From Rhodocyclales bacterium (lineage in GTDB: Bacteria > Pseudomonadota > Gammaproteobacteria > Burkholderiales > Rhodocyclaceae), in assembly GCA_016215645.1 (NCBI GenBank), contig JACRIX010000093.1, positions 1-64,000 of the forward strand: DNA of 64,000 nt. The letters are read 5' to 3'. Of the stretch, positions 27,654 through 37,109 are shown piece after piece. The translations under genes and the position numbers were made by a program. Numbering within the stretch: the stretch's first letter is position 1; every line of letters begins with the position of its first letter. A model generated the notes under the pieces. The model saw only the letters and a list, made by a program, of their open reading frames with translations. It did not search any database and was not told where the DNA came from.

Positions 27654-28589
27654 ATGGAAGAACCCGGCCGGCGCCTGCGCCGCATCCGCTACCTTGCGCT
27701 GGCGCTAACCGCGCTGTCGCTGCTGGTCATTCTGGTCAGCGCCTATATCCGCCTCAACGGTGCCGGCCTGGGATGCTCGCCCTGGCCCGAGTGCTATGGC
27801 CAGATCCTCAGCGGCGGGCCGCATCCGCACAGCGGCGGGGTGCGCATCCTGCATCGGGTCGTCGCCTCGCTGGCGCTGGTGCTGGGCTTTGTCCTGGTCT
27901 GGCAATGCCTGCGCCCGACGCTTCTTGAGGCGCCGAAGTGTCCGGCCACGGCGCTGCTGGGGCTGATGATCCTGCTCACCTTCGTCGGCATCTTCAGCGC
28001 CGATCCGCACCGCGTCTGGGCCGGATTCATCAACATCCTCGGCGGTGCCCTGTTGTTGCTGCTGTCCTGGCGCAGCGTGCTGGCTACGCTTGGGCCGGCG
28101 CCGCTGCCCGACCCGCGCCGTCACGCCCCCGTGCTGCATGCGGGCCTCGGCATGCTGGCCCTGACCCTGATCTTCGGTGCCCTGATCGGGGCGCGCTATG
28201 CTGCGCCGGCCTGTCCCAGCCTGCCCGGCTGCGGCGATGTCCTGTGGCCCGGGTCCGGCTGGAGCGCGCTGAATCCACTGGCCACGATTGCGGTGCCGAC
28301 CATGCTTGGCGATGCCGGCGGCGCGGCCCTGCACCTGCTGCACCGCTGGAGCGCCGTGGCCACCCTGTTGCTGCTCGGCCTGGGCGCGCTGCGGGCGCTC
28401 GCCCTCCCGTTCGCGCGGCTCGCCGCCGGCGTCGTACTGGTGGCGCTGCTGCTACAGATCTCGCTTGGCGTGCTGACGGTGCTCGGCGGATTCGGCCTCG
28501 GCATGGCTGTGGCGCACAGTGTCTGCGCCGCCGTGCTCTTTGCGGCGGGAATGCACCTGCTGCGACGCGTGAAGGTCGGCGCGGCCTGA
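27654..28589 (+). CDS. ctaA: Haem A synthase family protein (CtaA/COX15)
   Basis: 311 residues with eight hydrophobic helices. It has the COX15/CtaA hallmarks SAYIRLNGAGLGCSPWPECYGQ, a first haem-ligand histidine in RILHRVVASL and a later LLHRWSAVATL. Haem A synthase oxidises the haem O methyl group for aa3-type cytochrome oxidases. Neither ctaB nor oxidase subunits are adjacent. It follows the nested palindrome and is convergent with the next gene, with a hairpin over both stops. Confidence 0.87.
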   Translation: MEEPGRRLRRIRYLALALTALSLLVILVSAYIRLNGAGLGCSPWPECYGQILSGGPHPHSGGVRILHRVVASLALVLGFVLVWQCLRPTLLEAPKCPATALLGLMILLTFVGIFSADPHRVWAGFINILGGALLLLLSWRSVLATLGPAPLPDPRRHAPVLHAGLGMLALTLIFGALIGARYAAPACPSLPGCGDVLWPGSGWSALNPLATIAVPTMLGDAGGAALHLLHRWSAVATLLLLGLGALRALALPFARLAAGVVLVALLLQISLGVLTVLGGFGLGMAVAHSVCAAVLFAAGMHLLRRVKVGAA

Positions 28590-28605
28590 GCTTGTCCGCT
28601 CAGGC
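28584..28605. terminator. Hairpin spanning two convergent stop codons
   Basis: GCCTGAGC, loop TTGTCC, GCTCAGGC: a perfect 8-bp stem that contains the stop codons of both the haem A synthase gene and the GGDEF/EAL gene. No T run. It is a likely shared transcription-end structure. Confidence 0.45.
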
Positions 28606-31398
28606 GGCCCGAGCGCCGGTGTGGGCGCGGGTCAGCGCCACGTAATGGGAAAATTCGATCGCCGGCAGCGGCCGTGAGAAATAGTAGCCCTGGGCTTCCT
28701 GGCAATGCTGGCGGCGCAGGAAGTCGACCAGACCGGCGTCCTCGACGCCTTCGGCGATGGTGGTCAGGTTCAGGCTCAACGCCATCTGGATGATGGCGCG
28801 CACCATCGAGGCGTTGCCTGGCTGGTTCTCCAGGTCATGCACGAAGGAACGGTCGATTTTCAGCTTATCCACCTTGAATCGCGTCAAGTAGGACAGGCTC
28901 GAATACCCGGTGCCAAAATCATCGATCGACAGCATCACGCCCAATGATTTCAGTCGTTGCACGGTGGCCAGCACCGAGTCGGTGTCGTGGATCAGCACCG
29001 ATTCCGTCAGTTCCAGTTCCAGGCATTCGGGCGGCAGACCAGATTCGTCCAGTGCCTGGCGCACGCAGGCCTCGATGTCGCCGCGCTTGAACTGGATCGC
29101 CGAGACATTCACCGCGATCACCAAGGGAGGAAGCCCGGTCTTGCGCCAGGCCGAGGCCTGGCGGCAGGCTTCACGCAGGACCCAGGCACCGATGGGCACG
29201 ATCAGCCCGCTTTCCTCGGCGATGCTGATGAAGTGCTCGGGCGTCAGCAGGCCGCGTTCAGGGTGGTGCCAGCGGATCAGCGCTTCGGCGCCGATCACCT
29301 TGCCGCTGCCAAGATCGATCTGCGGCTGGTAGTGCAGGCGGAATTCGCCGCGCTCCATGGCGTGCAGCAGGCCGACGCGGATTTGCTGGTGCTCCACCGC
29401 GTCGAGGTTCATTTGTTCGGTGAAGAAGCTGTAGGCGTTGCGGCCGGCTTCCTTGGCGTGGTACATCGCCGTGTCGGCGCGTTTGAGCAGGGTGTCGATG
29501 TCGCGCCCGTCGTCGGGGAAAACGGCAATCCCGATCGAACTGGAGGTGGAAAGTTCCTTGCCTTCGATGTTGAAGGTCGGTGCCAGGGCTTCGAGAATCT
29601 TTTCGGTGACCGTGGTGATGGCATCGGCGTCGGCCACGTTGCCCAGCACGATGAGGAATTCGTCGCCGCCCTGGCGGCAGATCGTGTCACTGTCGCGAAT
29701 GCACAGCATCAGGCGCGAAGCCACGGCCTGCAGCAGCAGGTCACCGACGGCATGACCAAAGGAATCGTTGATGGTCTTGAAATTGTCGAGGTCGAGGAAC
29801 ACCAGCGCGGTGCGGGTCTTCGAACGGTCGGCAAGTGCGATGGCGAGTTCCAGCCGTTCCATGGCCAGGCGCCGATTGGGAAGGCCGGTCAGCGGATCAT
29901 GGAAGGCCATGTACTCGATGCGTTCCTCGGCCTGCTTGCGGTCGCTGATGTCGAGGAAGCCGAAGATGTAGTGCGCGGGCCGGCCCTCGGCGTCGCGGAT
30001 CACCGAGACATGCAGCCAGGCCGGATAGGATTCGCCGTTCTTGCGCCGATGCATCACTTCGCCCTGCCAGTGCTCGGCGCGGTGCAGTTGCTGGCCGATC
30101 ATGGCGGCAAACTGGTCATCGCCCTGGTCGACGCCGAGCATGTGCAGCGAGCGGCCGGCGACCTCGTCGGCGGCATGGCCGGTCATTTCGGCAAACGCGC
30201 GATTGACCGAAACGATGCGCATCGCGGCATCGGCGATGACGATGCTCTCGCAACTGCTTTCGAATACGCGGGCCGACAGGCGCAGCTTTTCCGCGCTGTC
30301 ATTGAGCGAGTTCTTCTGTTCGGTGATGTGCGATTGCAGCAGGTTGAAGCTGTGCAGCAGGCGCCGGATTTCCTTGCTGCCATCGGCCAGCAGCGGTTGC
30401 AGCGGCATCCGTCCCTGCGTCATCTCATCCAGCGTCTTCGCCGCGCGCGACAGCGGCGTGAGTTGGCCGTGCAGGTAAAGCCAGAGCAGGATCGGGATGA
30501 TCAGCGAGGAAAGCGTGGCGCCAAAATAGATCTTGTCGCGGATGGAATTGATCGACTCGAAGGCGATGCTGGTCGGCATCGTCGCCATCACCATCCAGCC
30601 CGAGGTACGCATGCGCCGCGCCGAGCTGAGTTCTTCGACGCCGTTCCGGTCCCGGCCGACACCCGAGCCTTCGTTGCCCTCGCGGTAGCGATCCATTCCG
30701 CTGCCGGCACTCTTTGCCGGCAGCGGGCGCAGCACCTGGCCCGGATCGGTCGAGGCGACGAATACCTCGTCCTTCAGCGAGATGACGTGCAGGCCTTCCT
30801 CGGCGCGCAGGCGGCCCGAGATGATTTCCGCAAACAGGTCATCGACGAGTATCCGCACCGTGCCCACCAGCGCCGCGACGACGCGACCGTCGGCATCGCG
30901 GATCGGCGCGCCCATCATCAGCAAGGGCTGGCGATCGACGTTGTCGCGCAGCGGCGAGCCGATCGCCGGGATACCGCGGTGGATGATCTTGCGGAAGAAT
31001 TCCTGCGTCGCAAAATCCATTTCTTCGGTGGCGCCGAACTGCGGGCTGAGCGCCAGCGTCTTGCCATCGACCGCGACCACACGCAGGCCGCCGCTGAAGC
31101 TGCGCAGATGGAGATTGCCCTCGGCAAGGAACTGGCTCAGGCGCGTCGGTGTGGCGATCCACTGGGGCTTGATCTGGCGGGCTGACTCGGCCAGGGTAGC
31201 GAGTCGGTCGCGGGCGCTGATGTCGAGGTTGTCGGCGATGCGCTGCACGCGCAGGAACTGCTGTGCCGTCAGCGCCGTCTCGAACTCGCTGCGGACCTCC
31301 CGTTCCAGCTTGAACGCCAGTACCATCACCGTGCTGACGAACAGCAGTGCGGTGAATAAACTGAGCTTTGACTTGAGGCTGAGCGAATAGCGGGACAT
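28600..31398 (-). CDS. Cache-PAS-GGDEF-EAL receptor for cyclic-di-GMP
   Basis: 932 residues from the ATG at 31398. TM helix about 10-30, a periplasmic double-cache domain (about 35-270), second TM helix about 290-308 with a HAMP-like stretch, PAS/PAC (SIVIADAAMRIVSVNRAFAEMTGH), GGDEF near 579 (RQGGDEFLIVL) and EAL near 705 (GAEALIRWHHPERG) with DDFGTGYSSLSYL. Both catalytic signatures are intact, so it may make and degrade cyclic-di-GMP depending on a periplasmic ligand. No partner gene is adjacent. It is one of four cyclic-di-GMP or phosphorelay sensors in this window. Confidence 0.94.
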   Translation of the reverse strand: MSRYSLSLKSKLSLFTALLFVSTVMVLAFKLEREVRSEFETALTAQQFLRVQRIADNLDISARDRLATLAESARQIKPQWIATPTRLSQFLAEGNLHLRSFSGGLRVVAVDGKTLALSPQFGATEEMDFATQEFFRKIIHRGIPAIGSPLRDNVDRQPLLMMGAPIRDADGRVVAALVGTVRILVDDLFAEIISGRLRAEEGLHVISLKDEVFVASTDPGQVLRPLPAKSAGSGMDRYREGNEGSGVGRDRNGVEELSSARRMRTSGWMVMATMPTSIAFESINSIRDKIYFGATLSSLIIPILLWLYLHGQLTPLSRAAKTLDEMTQGRMPLQPLLADGSKEIRRLLHSFNLLQSHITEQKNSLNDSAEKLRLSARVFESSCESIVIADAAMRIVSVNRAFAEMTGHAADEVAGRSLHMLGVDQGDDQFAAMIGQQLHRAEHWQGEVMHRRKNGESYPAWLHVSVIRDAEGRPAHYIFGFLDISDRKQAEERIEYMAFHDPLTGLPNRRLAMERLELAIALADRSKTRTALVFLDLDNFKTINDSFGHAVGDLLLQAVASRLMLCIRDSDTICRQGGDEFLIVLGNVADADAITTVTEKILEALAPTFNIEGKELSTSSSIGIAVFPDDGRDIDTLLKRADTAMYHAKEAGRNAYSFFTEQMNLDAVEHQQIRVGLLHAMERGEFRLHYQPQIDLGSGKVIGAEALIRWHHPERGLLTPEHFISIAEESGLIVPIGAWVLREACRQASAWRKTGLPPLVIAVNVSAIQFKRGDIEACVRQALDESGLPPECLELELTESVLIHDTDSVLATVQRLKSLGVMLSIDDFGTGYSSLSYLTRFKVDKLKIDRSFVHDLENQPGNASMVRAIIQMALSLNLTTIAEGVEDAGLVDFLRRQHCQEAQGYYFSRPLPAIEFSHYVALTRAHTGARAA

Positions 31399-31534
31399 GG
31401 GGTAAGGCCGGAATACCTGCCTTTTGGGGCACTTGTCGCCGAGACTACGTCCCGAATTGAGCTCGCCACAGGTCATAAGTCACGAAAATGCGTTGAAACA
31501 TCAGGTGCTTGATCAAAAGTGTGAAAGGTTTGGC

Positions 31535-31717
31535 ATGAAAAGCGTGGAACAGATGGATGCGGTCATCGACAAGCTCAACGCCGAGGTCGGCGATCTCGGC
31601 CAGTGGTCGCCGCCGGCGGTATTGAAGTTGCACGAATGGATACGCGAGGTCGACAATCTGATTCGCAAGGAATTCGTGCGCCGCGCCGCGGGCCACCACA
31701 TGAACCCGCGGCGCTGA
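31535..31717 (+). CDS. Small hypothetical protein
   Basis: 60 residues from an ATG with GAAAGG upstream. Sequence features: MKSVEQMDAVIDKLNAEVGDLGQWSPPAVLKLHEW, then a basic tail. It is predicted helical and soluble, and no family is recognised. It lies between the divergent GGDEF/EAL gene and the 5'-nucleotidase. Codon use looks like its neighbours, so it is probably real. Confidence 0.5.
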   Translation: MKSVEQMDAVIDKLNAEVGDLGQWSPPAVLKLHEWIREVDNLIRKEFVRRAAGHHMNPRR

Positions 31718-31809
31718 AATCAGCGCCGACTTCTGGCCTGAGGCTCGGCGGTCTTGCGTCGGACAGCATCGAATCCTTCGTCCATCTCGCCGCGAAGGAA
31801 GATCAGGGT

Positions 31810-31840
31810 CTGAAAGCCGGCGCTGGGGACACGGCGATTG
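31810..31840 (-). repeat. Dispersed VGAG repeat, copy 4
   Basis: CTGAAAGCCGGCGCTGG then GGACACGGCGATTG, between the small gene and the 5'-nucleotidase. An oppositely oriented half copy, CAGCGCCGACTTC, lies 75 bases upstream at 31721-31733, so the two can pair as an inverted repeat. Confidence 0.65.
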
Positions 31841-31882
31841 CGCCGCAAAGCCGGGCCTGTGCTCACGTAGAATCGACCGGCC

Positions 31883-33406
31883 ATGAGCCTCGCCGTCTAC
31901 CTTCGCCGCTGCGCGCTCGCGCTGTTCCTGTCCGGCCTCGCCGCCCTTGGCCTGGCGCAGGGTCGTGCCGCGGTGGTCGAGATCGGCATCGTCCATGTGA
32001 ATGACATCTACCAGATCGCCCCGGTCGACGCCAAGGCCCCGCGCGGCGGTCTGGCGCGCCTGGCCGGCCTGGTCGAGACCCTGCGCCGCGCGCATCCGGC
32101 GACGCTCTTCGTCTTCGGCGGTGACACGCTCTCGCCCGGCATCGAGTCGGGCATCTTCAAGGGGGCGCAGATGATGCGCGCCTGGAACGCGATGCGGCTG
32201 GACTTCGCCGTTCCCGGCAACCACGAGTTCGACTTCGGGCCCGAGGTGGCGCGTGAGCGCTTTGCCGAATCGCGCTTCCCCTGGTTGGCGGCCAACCTCG
32301 TCGCCGAGCCGCCGCTGCCCATGGTCAGGGCGAGTGAACTGCGCACCGTTGGCGGCGTACGCCTCGGTTTCGTCGGCCTGATCACGCCGCAGACCGTCAC
32401 GCTCTCCAAACCCGGCCCGCGCATCCGTTTCGATGCCCTGGTCGACGTCGCGCGCCGCGAAGCCGCCGCACTGCGCGCGCAGGGTGCGGAGGCCGTCGTC
32501 GCGCTGACCCACAACGACCTTGCCGAGGACCGCGAGATCGCCGCCAGCGGTGCGGTCGACCTGATCCTCGGCGGCCACGAGCACCACCTGATCACCGAGA
32601 TGGGCGGTCGCACGCCCATCTTCAAGGCCGGTTCGGATGCGCGCGACGCGCTGCATGTGCGCCTGCGCTTTGCCCGCGAAGGCGCCGGCCATCGTCTGCT
32701 CGGCCTGCGCTGGGACATCCTGCCGGTGGATGGCCGCTGGCCGGAAGATGCCGGCGTCAAGGCGGTGGCGGAAGACGTCGAACGCCAGGTCGGCGCGCGC
32801 CTCGGCGAGCGCATCGGCGAAACCGCGGTGGCGCTCGATGCACGCGGCGAGACGCTGCGCCGCGGCGAATCGAACATCGCCAATTTCGCCGTCGACGCCG
32901 TGCGCGCCGCGCTCGGTGCCGACATCGCGCTGCTCAACGCCGGAGGCTTCCGCAGCGACAACATCCTCGGCCCCGGCCCGATCACGCGCCGCGACGTGCT
33001 GGCGCTGCTGCCCTTCCAGAACCCGCTGCTGCTGCTGTCCATCACCGGCGCGCAACTGCGTGATGCGCTGGAGCACGGGCTCGACCGTCGCATCGTCAAT
33101 GGCCAGAGTGGCGCATTGCCGCATGTCTCGGGCCTGCGCATCGTCTATGACCCGACACGGACCAGGGGGCAGCGCATCATCGAATTGACTGCCAACGGCC
33201 AGCCTCTGCCCGACGATGCCCGTTACCGCCTCGCCACCTCGAACTACCTCGCCGGCGGCGGCGACGGCTACGCCATGCTCAAGGGCCTGCCGGTGCTGCG
33301 CGCGGCCGAGGGTTCGCCGCTGGAAACGGAGGTCCTGCTCCAGGCCATGGAGCGCGCCGGCACGATCGCACCGCAACTCGACGGCCGGCTCCGGACGTTG
33401 CCCTGA
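31883..33406 (+). CDS. Periplasmic 5'-nucleotidase / UDP-sugar hydrolase family
   Basis: 507 residues with a signal peptide (LALFLSGLAALGLAQG). The metallophosphatase half has IVHVNDIYQI, FGGDTLSPG, VPGNHEFDFG and GGHEHH as metal ligands. The C-terminal 5'-nucleotidase domain has NAGGFRSDN and the terminal NYLAGGGDGYAML substrate loop. It hydrolyses extracellular nucleotides to nucleosides. Its TGA overlaps the ATG of a concentrative nucleoside transporter frame (TGATG), so the pair looks like a nucleotide salvage unit. Confidence 0.92.
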   Translation: MSLAVYLRRCALALFLSGLAALGLAQGRAAVVEIGIVHVNDIYQIAPVDAKAPRGGLARLAGLVETLRRAHPATLFVFGGDTLSPGIESGIFKGAQMMRAWNAMRLDFAVPGNHEFDFGPEVARERFAESRFPWLAANLVAEPPLPMVRASELRTVGGVRLGFVGLITPQTVTLSKPGPRIRFDALVDVARREAAALRAQGAEAVVALTHNDLAEDREIAASGAVDLILGGHEHHLITEMGGRTPIFKAGSDARDALHVRLRFAREGAGHRLLGLRWDILPVDGRWPEDAGVKAVAEDVERQVGARLGERIGETAVALDARGETLRRGESNIANFAVDAVRAALGADIALLNAGGFRSDNILGPGPITRRDVLALLPFQNPLLLLSITGAQLRDALEHGLDRRIVNGQSGALPHVSGLRIVYDPTRTRGQRIIELTANGQPLPDDARYRLATSNYLAGGGDGYAMLKGLPVLRAAEGSPLETEVLLQAMERAGTIAPQLDGRLRTLP

Positions 33407-34647
33407 TGGAGGCTTTGCAAGGCGTTTTCGGCTATGCCGTGTTCCTTGTCCTGGCCTGGGCGATCTCCGAGAACCGCCGCGCCGTGCCCTGACGCACCGT
33501 GTCCGGCGGCGTGCTGCTACAGGGGGTGCTGGCCGTCGTCATCCTCAAGTTGCCCGGCGCGCAAGCCGTTTTTGCCGCCATGAATGACGCATTGCTGGCT
33601 TTGGAGAAGGCCACGCGCGCCGGCACCGGCATGGTTTTCGGCTACCTTGGTGGCGGGCCGCTGCCTTTCACCGAGCCCTTTCCCGGCGCCGCCTTCGTGC
33701 TCGCCTTCCAGGCCCTGCCCATCGTGCTGGTGATGAGCGCGCTGTCGGCGCTGCTGTTCCACTGGCGCATCCTGCCGCTGCTGGTGCGCGGCATGTCCTG
33801 GCTGCTGGAACGCACGCTGGGCGTGGGTGGCGCGGTGGGCATCTCGACCGCGGCGAATGTCTTCGTTGGCATGGTCGAGGCGCCACTGCTGGTCAAGCCC
33901 TACCTGGCGCGGGTCAATCGCGGCGAGCTGTTCATCATCCTCGCCGCCGGCATGGCCGGTGTTGCCGGCACGGTGATGGCGCTGTATGCCGGCATCGTCG
34001 GACCGCGCGTGCCGGGCGCGCTGGGCCATATCCTCGCGGCGTCTTTCATCAGCGCGCCGGCGGCCATCGTGTTTGCCGTGCTGATGGTGCCGCCGGTCGG
34101 TGAACCCACCGGGCGCAAGGTCGACTTGGCTCGGATCGACGGCAGCAGCATGGACGCCGTCACGCGCGGCACCGCCGAGGGCCTGCAATTGCTGCTCAAC
34201 ATCGTCGCCCTGCTGGTGGTGCTGGTGGCGCTGGTGGCGCTGGCCAACGGCCTGCTCGGCCTGCTGCCGCACGAGGGGGCGGCCTGGTCGCTGCAGCGCG
34301 TCCTCGGTTGGTTCATGGCGCCGCTGGCCTGGCTGGCCGGCGTCAGCTGGGCCGAATCCGCCACCGCCGGTGCGCTGCTCGGTACCAAGACGGTGTTGAA
34401 CGAACTCGTCGCCTTTCTCGAGCTTGCGGCACTGCCGGTGGACGCCTTGTCCGAGCGCAGCCGCGTGATCATGACCTACGCGCTTTGTGGATTCGCCAAC
34501 CTTGGCAGCCTCGGCATCATGATCGGTGGCCTGACCACCATGGTGCCCGAGCGCCGCGCCGAGATCCTCGAACTCGGCCCGCGCACGCTGGTCGCCGGCA
34601 CGCTGGCGACGCTGTCCTGCGGGGCGCTGGTGGGAGTTCTGGTGTAG
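33406..34647 (+). pseudogene. Concentrative nucleoside transporter (CNT/NupC) interrupted by in-frame TGA
   Basis: The frame begins ATG at 33406 and reads MEALQGVFGYAVFLVLAWAISENRRAVP, then TGA at 33490-33492, then continues unbroken for 384 codons. CNT homologues have a tryptophan there (VxWRTV), so TGG appears to have become TGA. The rest is a complete CNT: GYLGGGPLPF, NVFVGMVEAPLLVKPYL and TKTVLNELVAF. Restart at GTG 33499 would give 382 residues lacking the first TM helix. TGA is the ordinary stop of many neighbouring genes, so recoding is unlikely. It is a recent point mutation, a sequencing error or an N-terminally shortened transporter. Confidence 0.8.
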
Positions 34648-34648
34648 C

Positions 34649-34677
34649 AATCGCCGTCGCGCCGGCGCCGACTTCCG
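34649..34677 (+). repeat. Dispersed VGAG repeat, copy 5
   Basis: AATCGCCGTCGCGCC followed by GGCGCCGACTTCCG. It begins one base after the transporter stop codon. Confidence 0.7.
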
Positions 34678-34888
34678 GTTGTCCATCGCGTGCCGACAAA
34701 CCTTCCCTGCGCTACGTAGATTCCGCAGTTTCTCGCGTAATCCACGGATGAACAATTCAGTTTCGCTTTGACATTATTGGAACCTCTGGCGGTCTGGTCG
34801 TGCACCCCAGGTGCCTTCCGGCCAGCGCCTTTCGATCAATGACCGCTGCTTTCGCACGAGCGGCCACCACTCCAGAAAAGGAACTCCA

Positions 34889-35341
34889 ATGACCAAGATC
34901 CTGTTCGCAATTTTCGTCGTTTCGCTGGTTTCTTCGACTGCCGGTGCGGCCGAAAGCTTTGCCACAGCCAAGGAAGCGGAAGCCATGGTGGCCAAGGTGG
35001 TGAAGGCCATCAATGCCGACCGTGCCGGTTCCTACAAGGAAATCACCGCCAAGGACAAGAAATGGGTCGACCGCGATCTGTATCCGGTCGTCTATGACAT
35101 GAAGGGCAAGTGCGTTGCCCACGGCCAGAACGAAAAGCAGGTCGGCAAGGACCTGATCGACATCGCCGATGCCGACGGCAAGGAGTTCGTCAAGGAGCGC
35201 GTTGCCCTGGCCACCAGCAAGGGCAAGTTCTGGCAGGATTACAAGTTCACCGATCCGGTGAGCAAGAAGGTATTGCCGAAGTCGGCTTACTGCGAGAAGT
35301 CCGGCGAAGTCATCGTCTGTGCCGGGATCTACAAACGCTGA
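34889..35341 (+). CDS. Periplasmic single-cache domain protein
   Basis: 150 residues from an ATG preceded by AAAGGA. The signal peptide (ILFAIFVVSLVSSTAGA) is followed by a cache-type sensor fold: KKWVDRDLYPVVYDMKGKCVAHGQNEKQVGKDLIDIADADGKEF is characteristic of soluble cache proteins. Two cysteine-containing segments near the C-terminus (YCEKSGEVIVCAG) may form a disulfide. It lies 66 bases upstream of a chemoreceptor, suggesting it presents a ligand to that receptor. Confidence 0.85.
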   Translation: MTKILFAIFVVSLVSSTAGAAESFATAKEAEAMVAKVVKAINADRAGSYKEITAKDKKWVDRDLYPVVYDMKGKCVAHGQNEKQVGKDLIDIADADGKEFVKERVALATSKGKFWQDYKFTDPVSKKVLPKSAYCEKSGEVIVCAGIYKR

Positions 35342-35407
35342 TAGCCCGGACATTCCGCTGGCGTGAAGCCGAGTTCGCGCCACGGCATTCCCCTGGAAGG
35401 GTTGCTC

Positions 35408-36916
35408 ATGAAGATCAAGACCAAGATCCTGGTGCCATCGCTGGTAGCGGTTGTCCTGATGCTCGCGTTGGGAATCGTCGGTCATCTGGGACTGCGCGCG
35501 ATGCAGCAGGCGCTGGACATGATCGCCGTCAAGGGTATGGAGCACATCGTCATGGTCAATGACAGCCGCGGCAAGCTGCTGCAGGCCAACGTGGCTGCCT
35601 ACCGGCTGTTTGCAACCATCGGCAATCTTGATGAGGCGCGCATAGCGAAAGACACGGCAGCCATTCTCGGACACGCCGACGGGGCGATCCAGACGCTGAA
35701 GAAACTTGGTGAGCGCGGCGACCTCGATACCGGGGAAAGGAAGACCCTGGCCACGCTTGACGAGCCCCTGGCGCGTTACCGCAAGAGCGTGGCCCAGGCC
35801 ATTGACATGGCGCAGTCCGACATCGCCACCGGCACCGGAATGATGCAGGCGGCCGACAAGCGTTTTCGGGAGATCGATGCGGCCCTGGAACAATTTCTCG
35901 ACGAGCAGAAGAAGGAAGCGGGCGGAATGATTGCGGCCGCAATCGCGGACGCCGCAAGCTCGATGAACACCGCGATTGCGATCTTCGTGCTGGCCCTGGT
36001 CACCGCGATATCCATTTCACTGGTGCTGGCAGGTCGTATCGTCGCCCCGTTGTTTGTCGCCATCCGTGCGGCAGAGTCCATTGCCGGTGGCGATCTGAGC
36101 AAGCAGATCCAGAGCGGGAACATGGATGAAACCGGCGACCTGTTGCGCGCGCTGGCGGGCATGCAGGAAAAGCTGACCCATATCATCGGCGAGGTGCGCA
36201 CGACCGCTCACAGCCTGGGGGACGCGGCAGGCCAGGTTTCGGCGACCGCCAATTCGCTGTCGCTTGCGTCGAGCGAACAGGCGGCATCGGTCGAAAAGAC
36301 CACGGTGTCGATGGAGCAGATGACGGCCTCCATTGCGCAGAACACCGAAAATGCAAAGATGACCGACGGCATGGCGGCCAAGGCTGCCGCGGAGGCCACC
36401 GAGGGTGCCTCCGCGGTTACCCGAACCGTGGACGACATGAACAGCATTGCCAGCAAGATCGGCATTGTCGACGACATCGCCTACCAAACCAACCTGCTCG
36501 CCCTGAATGCCGCAATAGAGGCCGCGCGGGCCGGCGAGCATGGCAAGGGCTTTGCCGTTGTCGCCGCGGAGGTACGCAAACTGGCCGAGCGCTCGCAGGT
36601 GGCGGCACAGGAAATCGGCAACCTGGCGAACTCTTCGGTGAAGCAGGCGGATCACGCCGGCAAGCTGCTGACCGAAATGGTGCCGACCATACGTCGGACC
36701 TCAGATCTGGTGCAGGAGATCGCCGCCGCTTCTGCGGAGCAATCCAGCGGTGTGGCGCAGATCCATGGGGCGATGGGACAACTGAGCAAGGCTACGCAGC
36801 AAAACGCCTCGGCTTCCGAAGAACTCGCGGCCACGGCCGAGGAGATGGGCGGTCAGGCGGCCCAACTACAGGAGCTGATGGCTTACTTCCGGTTCGACAC
36901 TACGCACCAGGGATAG
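35408..36916 (+). CDS. Methyl-accepting chemotaxis protein
   Basis: 502 residues from the ATG at 35408 with GGAAGGG upstream. TM helix about 8-28, a four-helix-bundle periplasmic domain (about 30-185), second TM about 190-210, HAMP ([17 protein letters not shown]), and the conserved signalling hairpin with [34 protein letters not shown]. It ends in the adaptation-type helix without a C-terminal pentapeptide tether. It feeds a CheA/CheW array, probably together with the preceding cache protein. Confidence 0.94.
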   Translation: MKIKTKILVPSLVAVVLMLALGIVGHLGLRAMQQALDMIAVKGMEHIVMVNDSRGKLLQANVAAYRLFATIGNLDEARIAKDTAAILGHADGAIQTLKKLGERGDLDTGERKTLATLDEPLARYRKSVAQAIDMAQSDIATGTGMMQAADKRFREIDAALEQFLDEQKKEAGGMIAAAIADAASSMNTAIAIFVLALVTAISISLVLAGRIVAPLFVAIRAAESIAGGDLSKQIQSGNMDETGDLLRALAGMQEKLTHIIGEVRTTAHSLGDAAGQVSATANSLSLASSEQAASVEKTTVSMEQMTASIAQNTENAKMTDGMAAKAAAEATEGASAVTRTVDDMNSIASKIGIVDDIAYQTNLLALNAAIEAARAGEHGKGFAVVAAEVRKLAERSQVAAQEIGNLANSSVKQADHAGKLLTEMVPTIRRTSDLVQEIAAASAEQSSGVAQIHGAMGQLSKATQQNASASEELAATAEEMGGQAAQLQELMAYFRFDTTHQG

Positions 36917-37008
36917 CCGCAGCCGCTGGGGCGCACTGCGGAACCCGCCATGACCTTCGCTGTGCGCAGCTGCACGGTCGGCTTCTGGCGCGGAAATCTA
37001 GAGGAATT

Positions 37009-37052
37009 CCCCTAGGGGTTTAGGGTGCCCGCTCTAGGCGGGCCCGCTAGAG
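37009..37052. promoter_or_regulatory. Twin palindromes upstream of the phasin-like gene
   Basis: A perfect 10-base palindrome CCCCTAGGGG (37009-37018) and a second inverted repeat, CTCTAGGCGGG with CCCGCTAGAG (37032-37052, one bulged base), lie 58-101 bases before the ATG. They look like operator sites for an unidentified regulator; no promoter hexamers stand out. Confidence 0.4.
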
Positions 37053-37109
37053 TGTGTCCGCTGGAAGACCGGCCTGTTGGTCGGCCCGAGTTCACTGAAA
37101 GGAAACATC

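Noticed and set aside
33490-33492. TGA read as selenocysteine or reassigned codon in the nucleoside transporter
   Set aside because: The position is a tryptophan in homologues, no SECIS-like hairpin was seen, and TGA serves as normal stop in many genes here.
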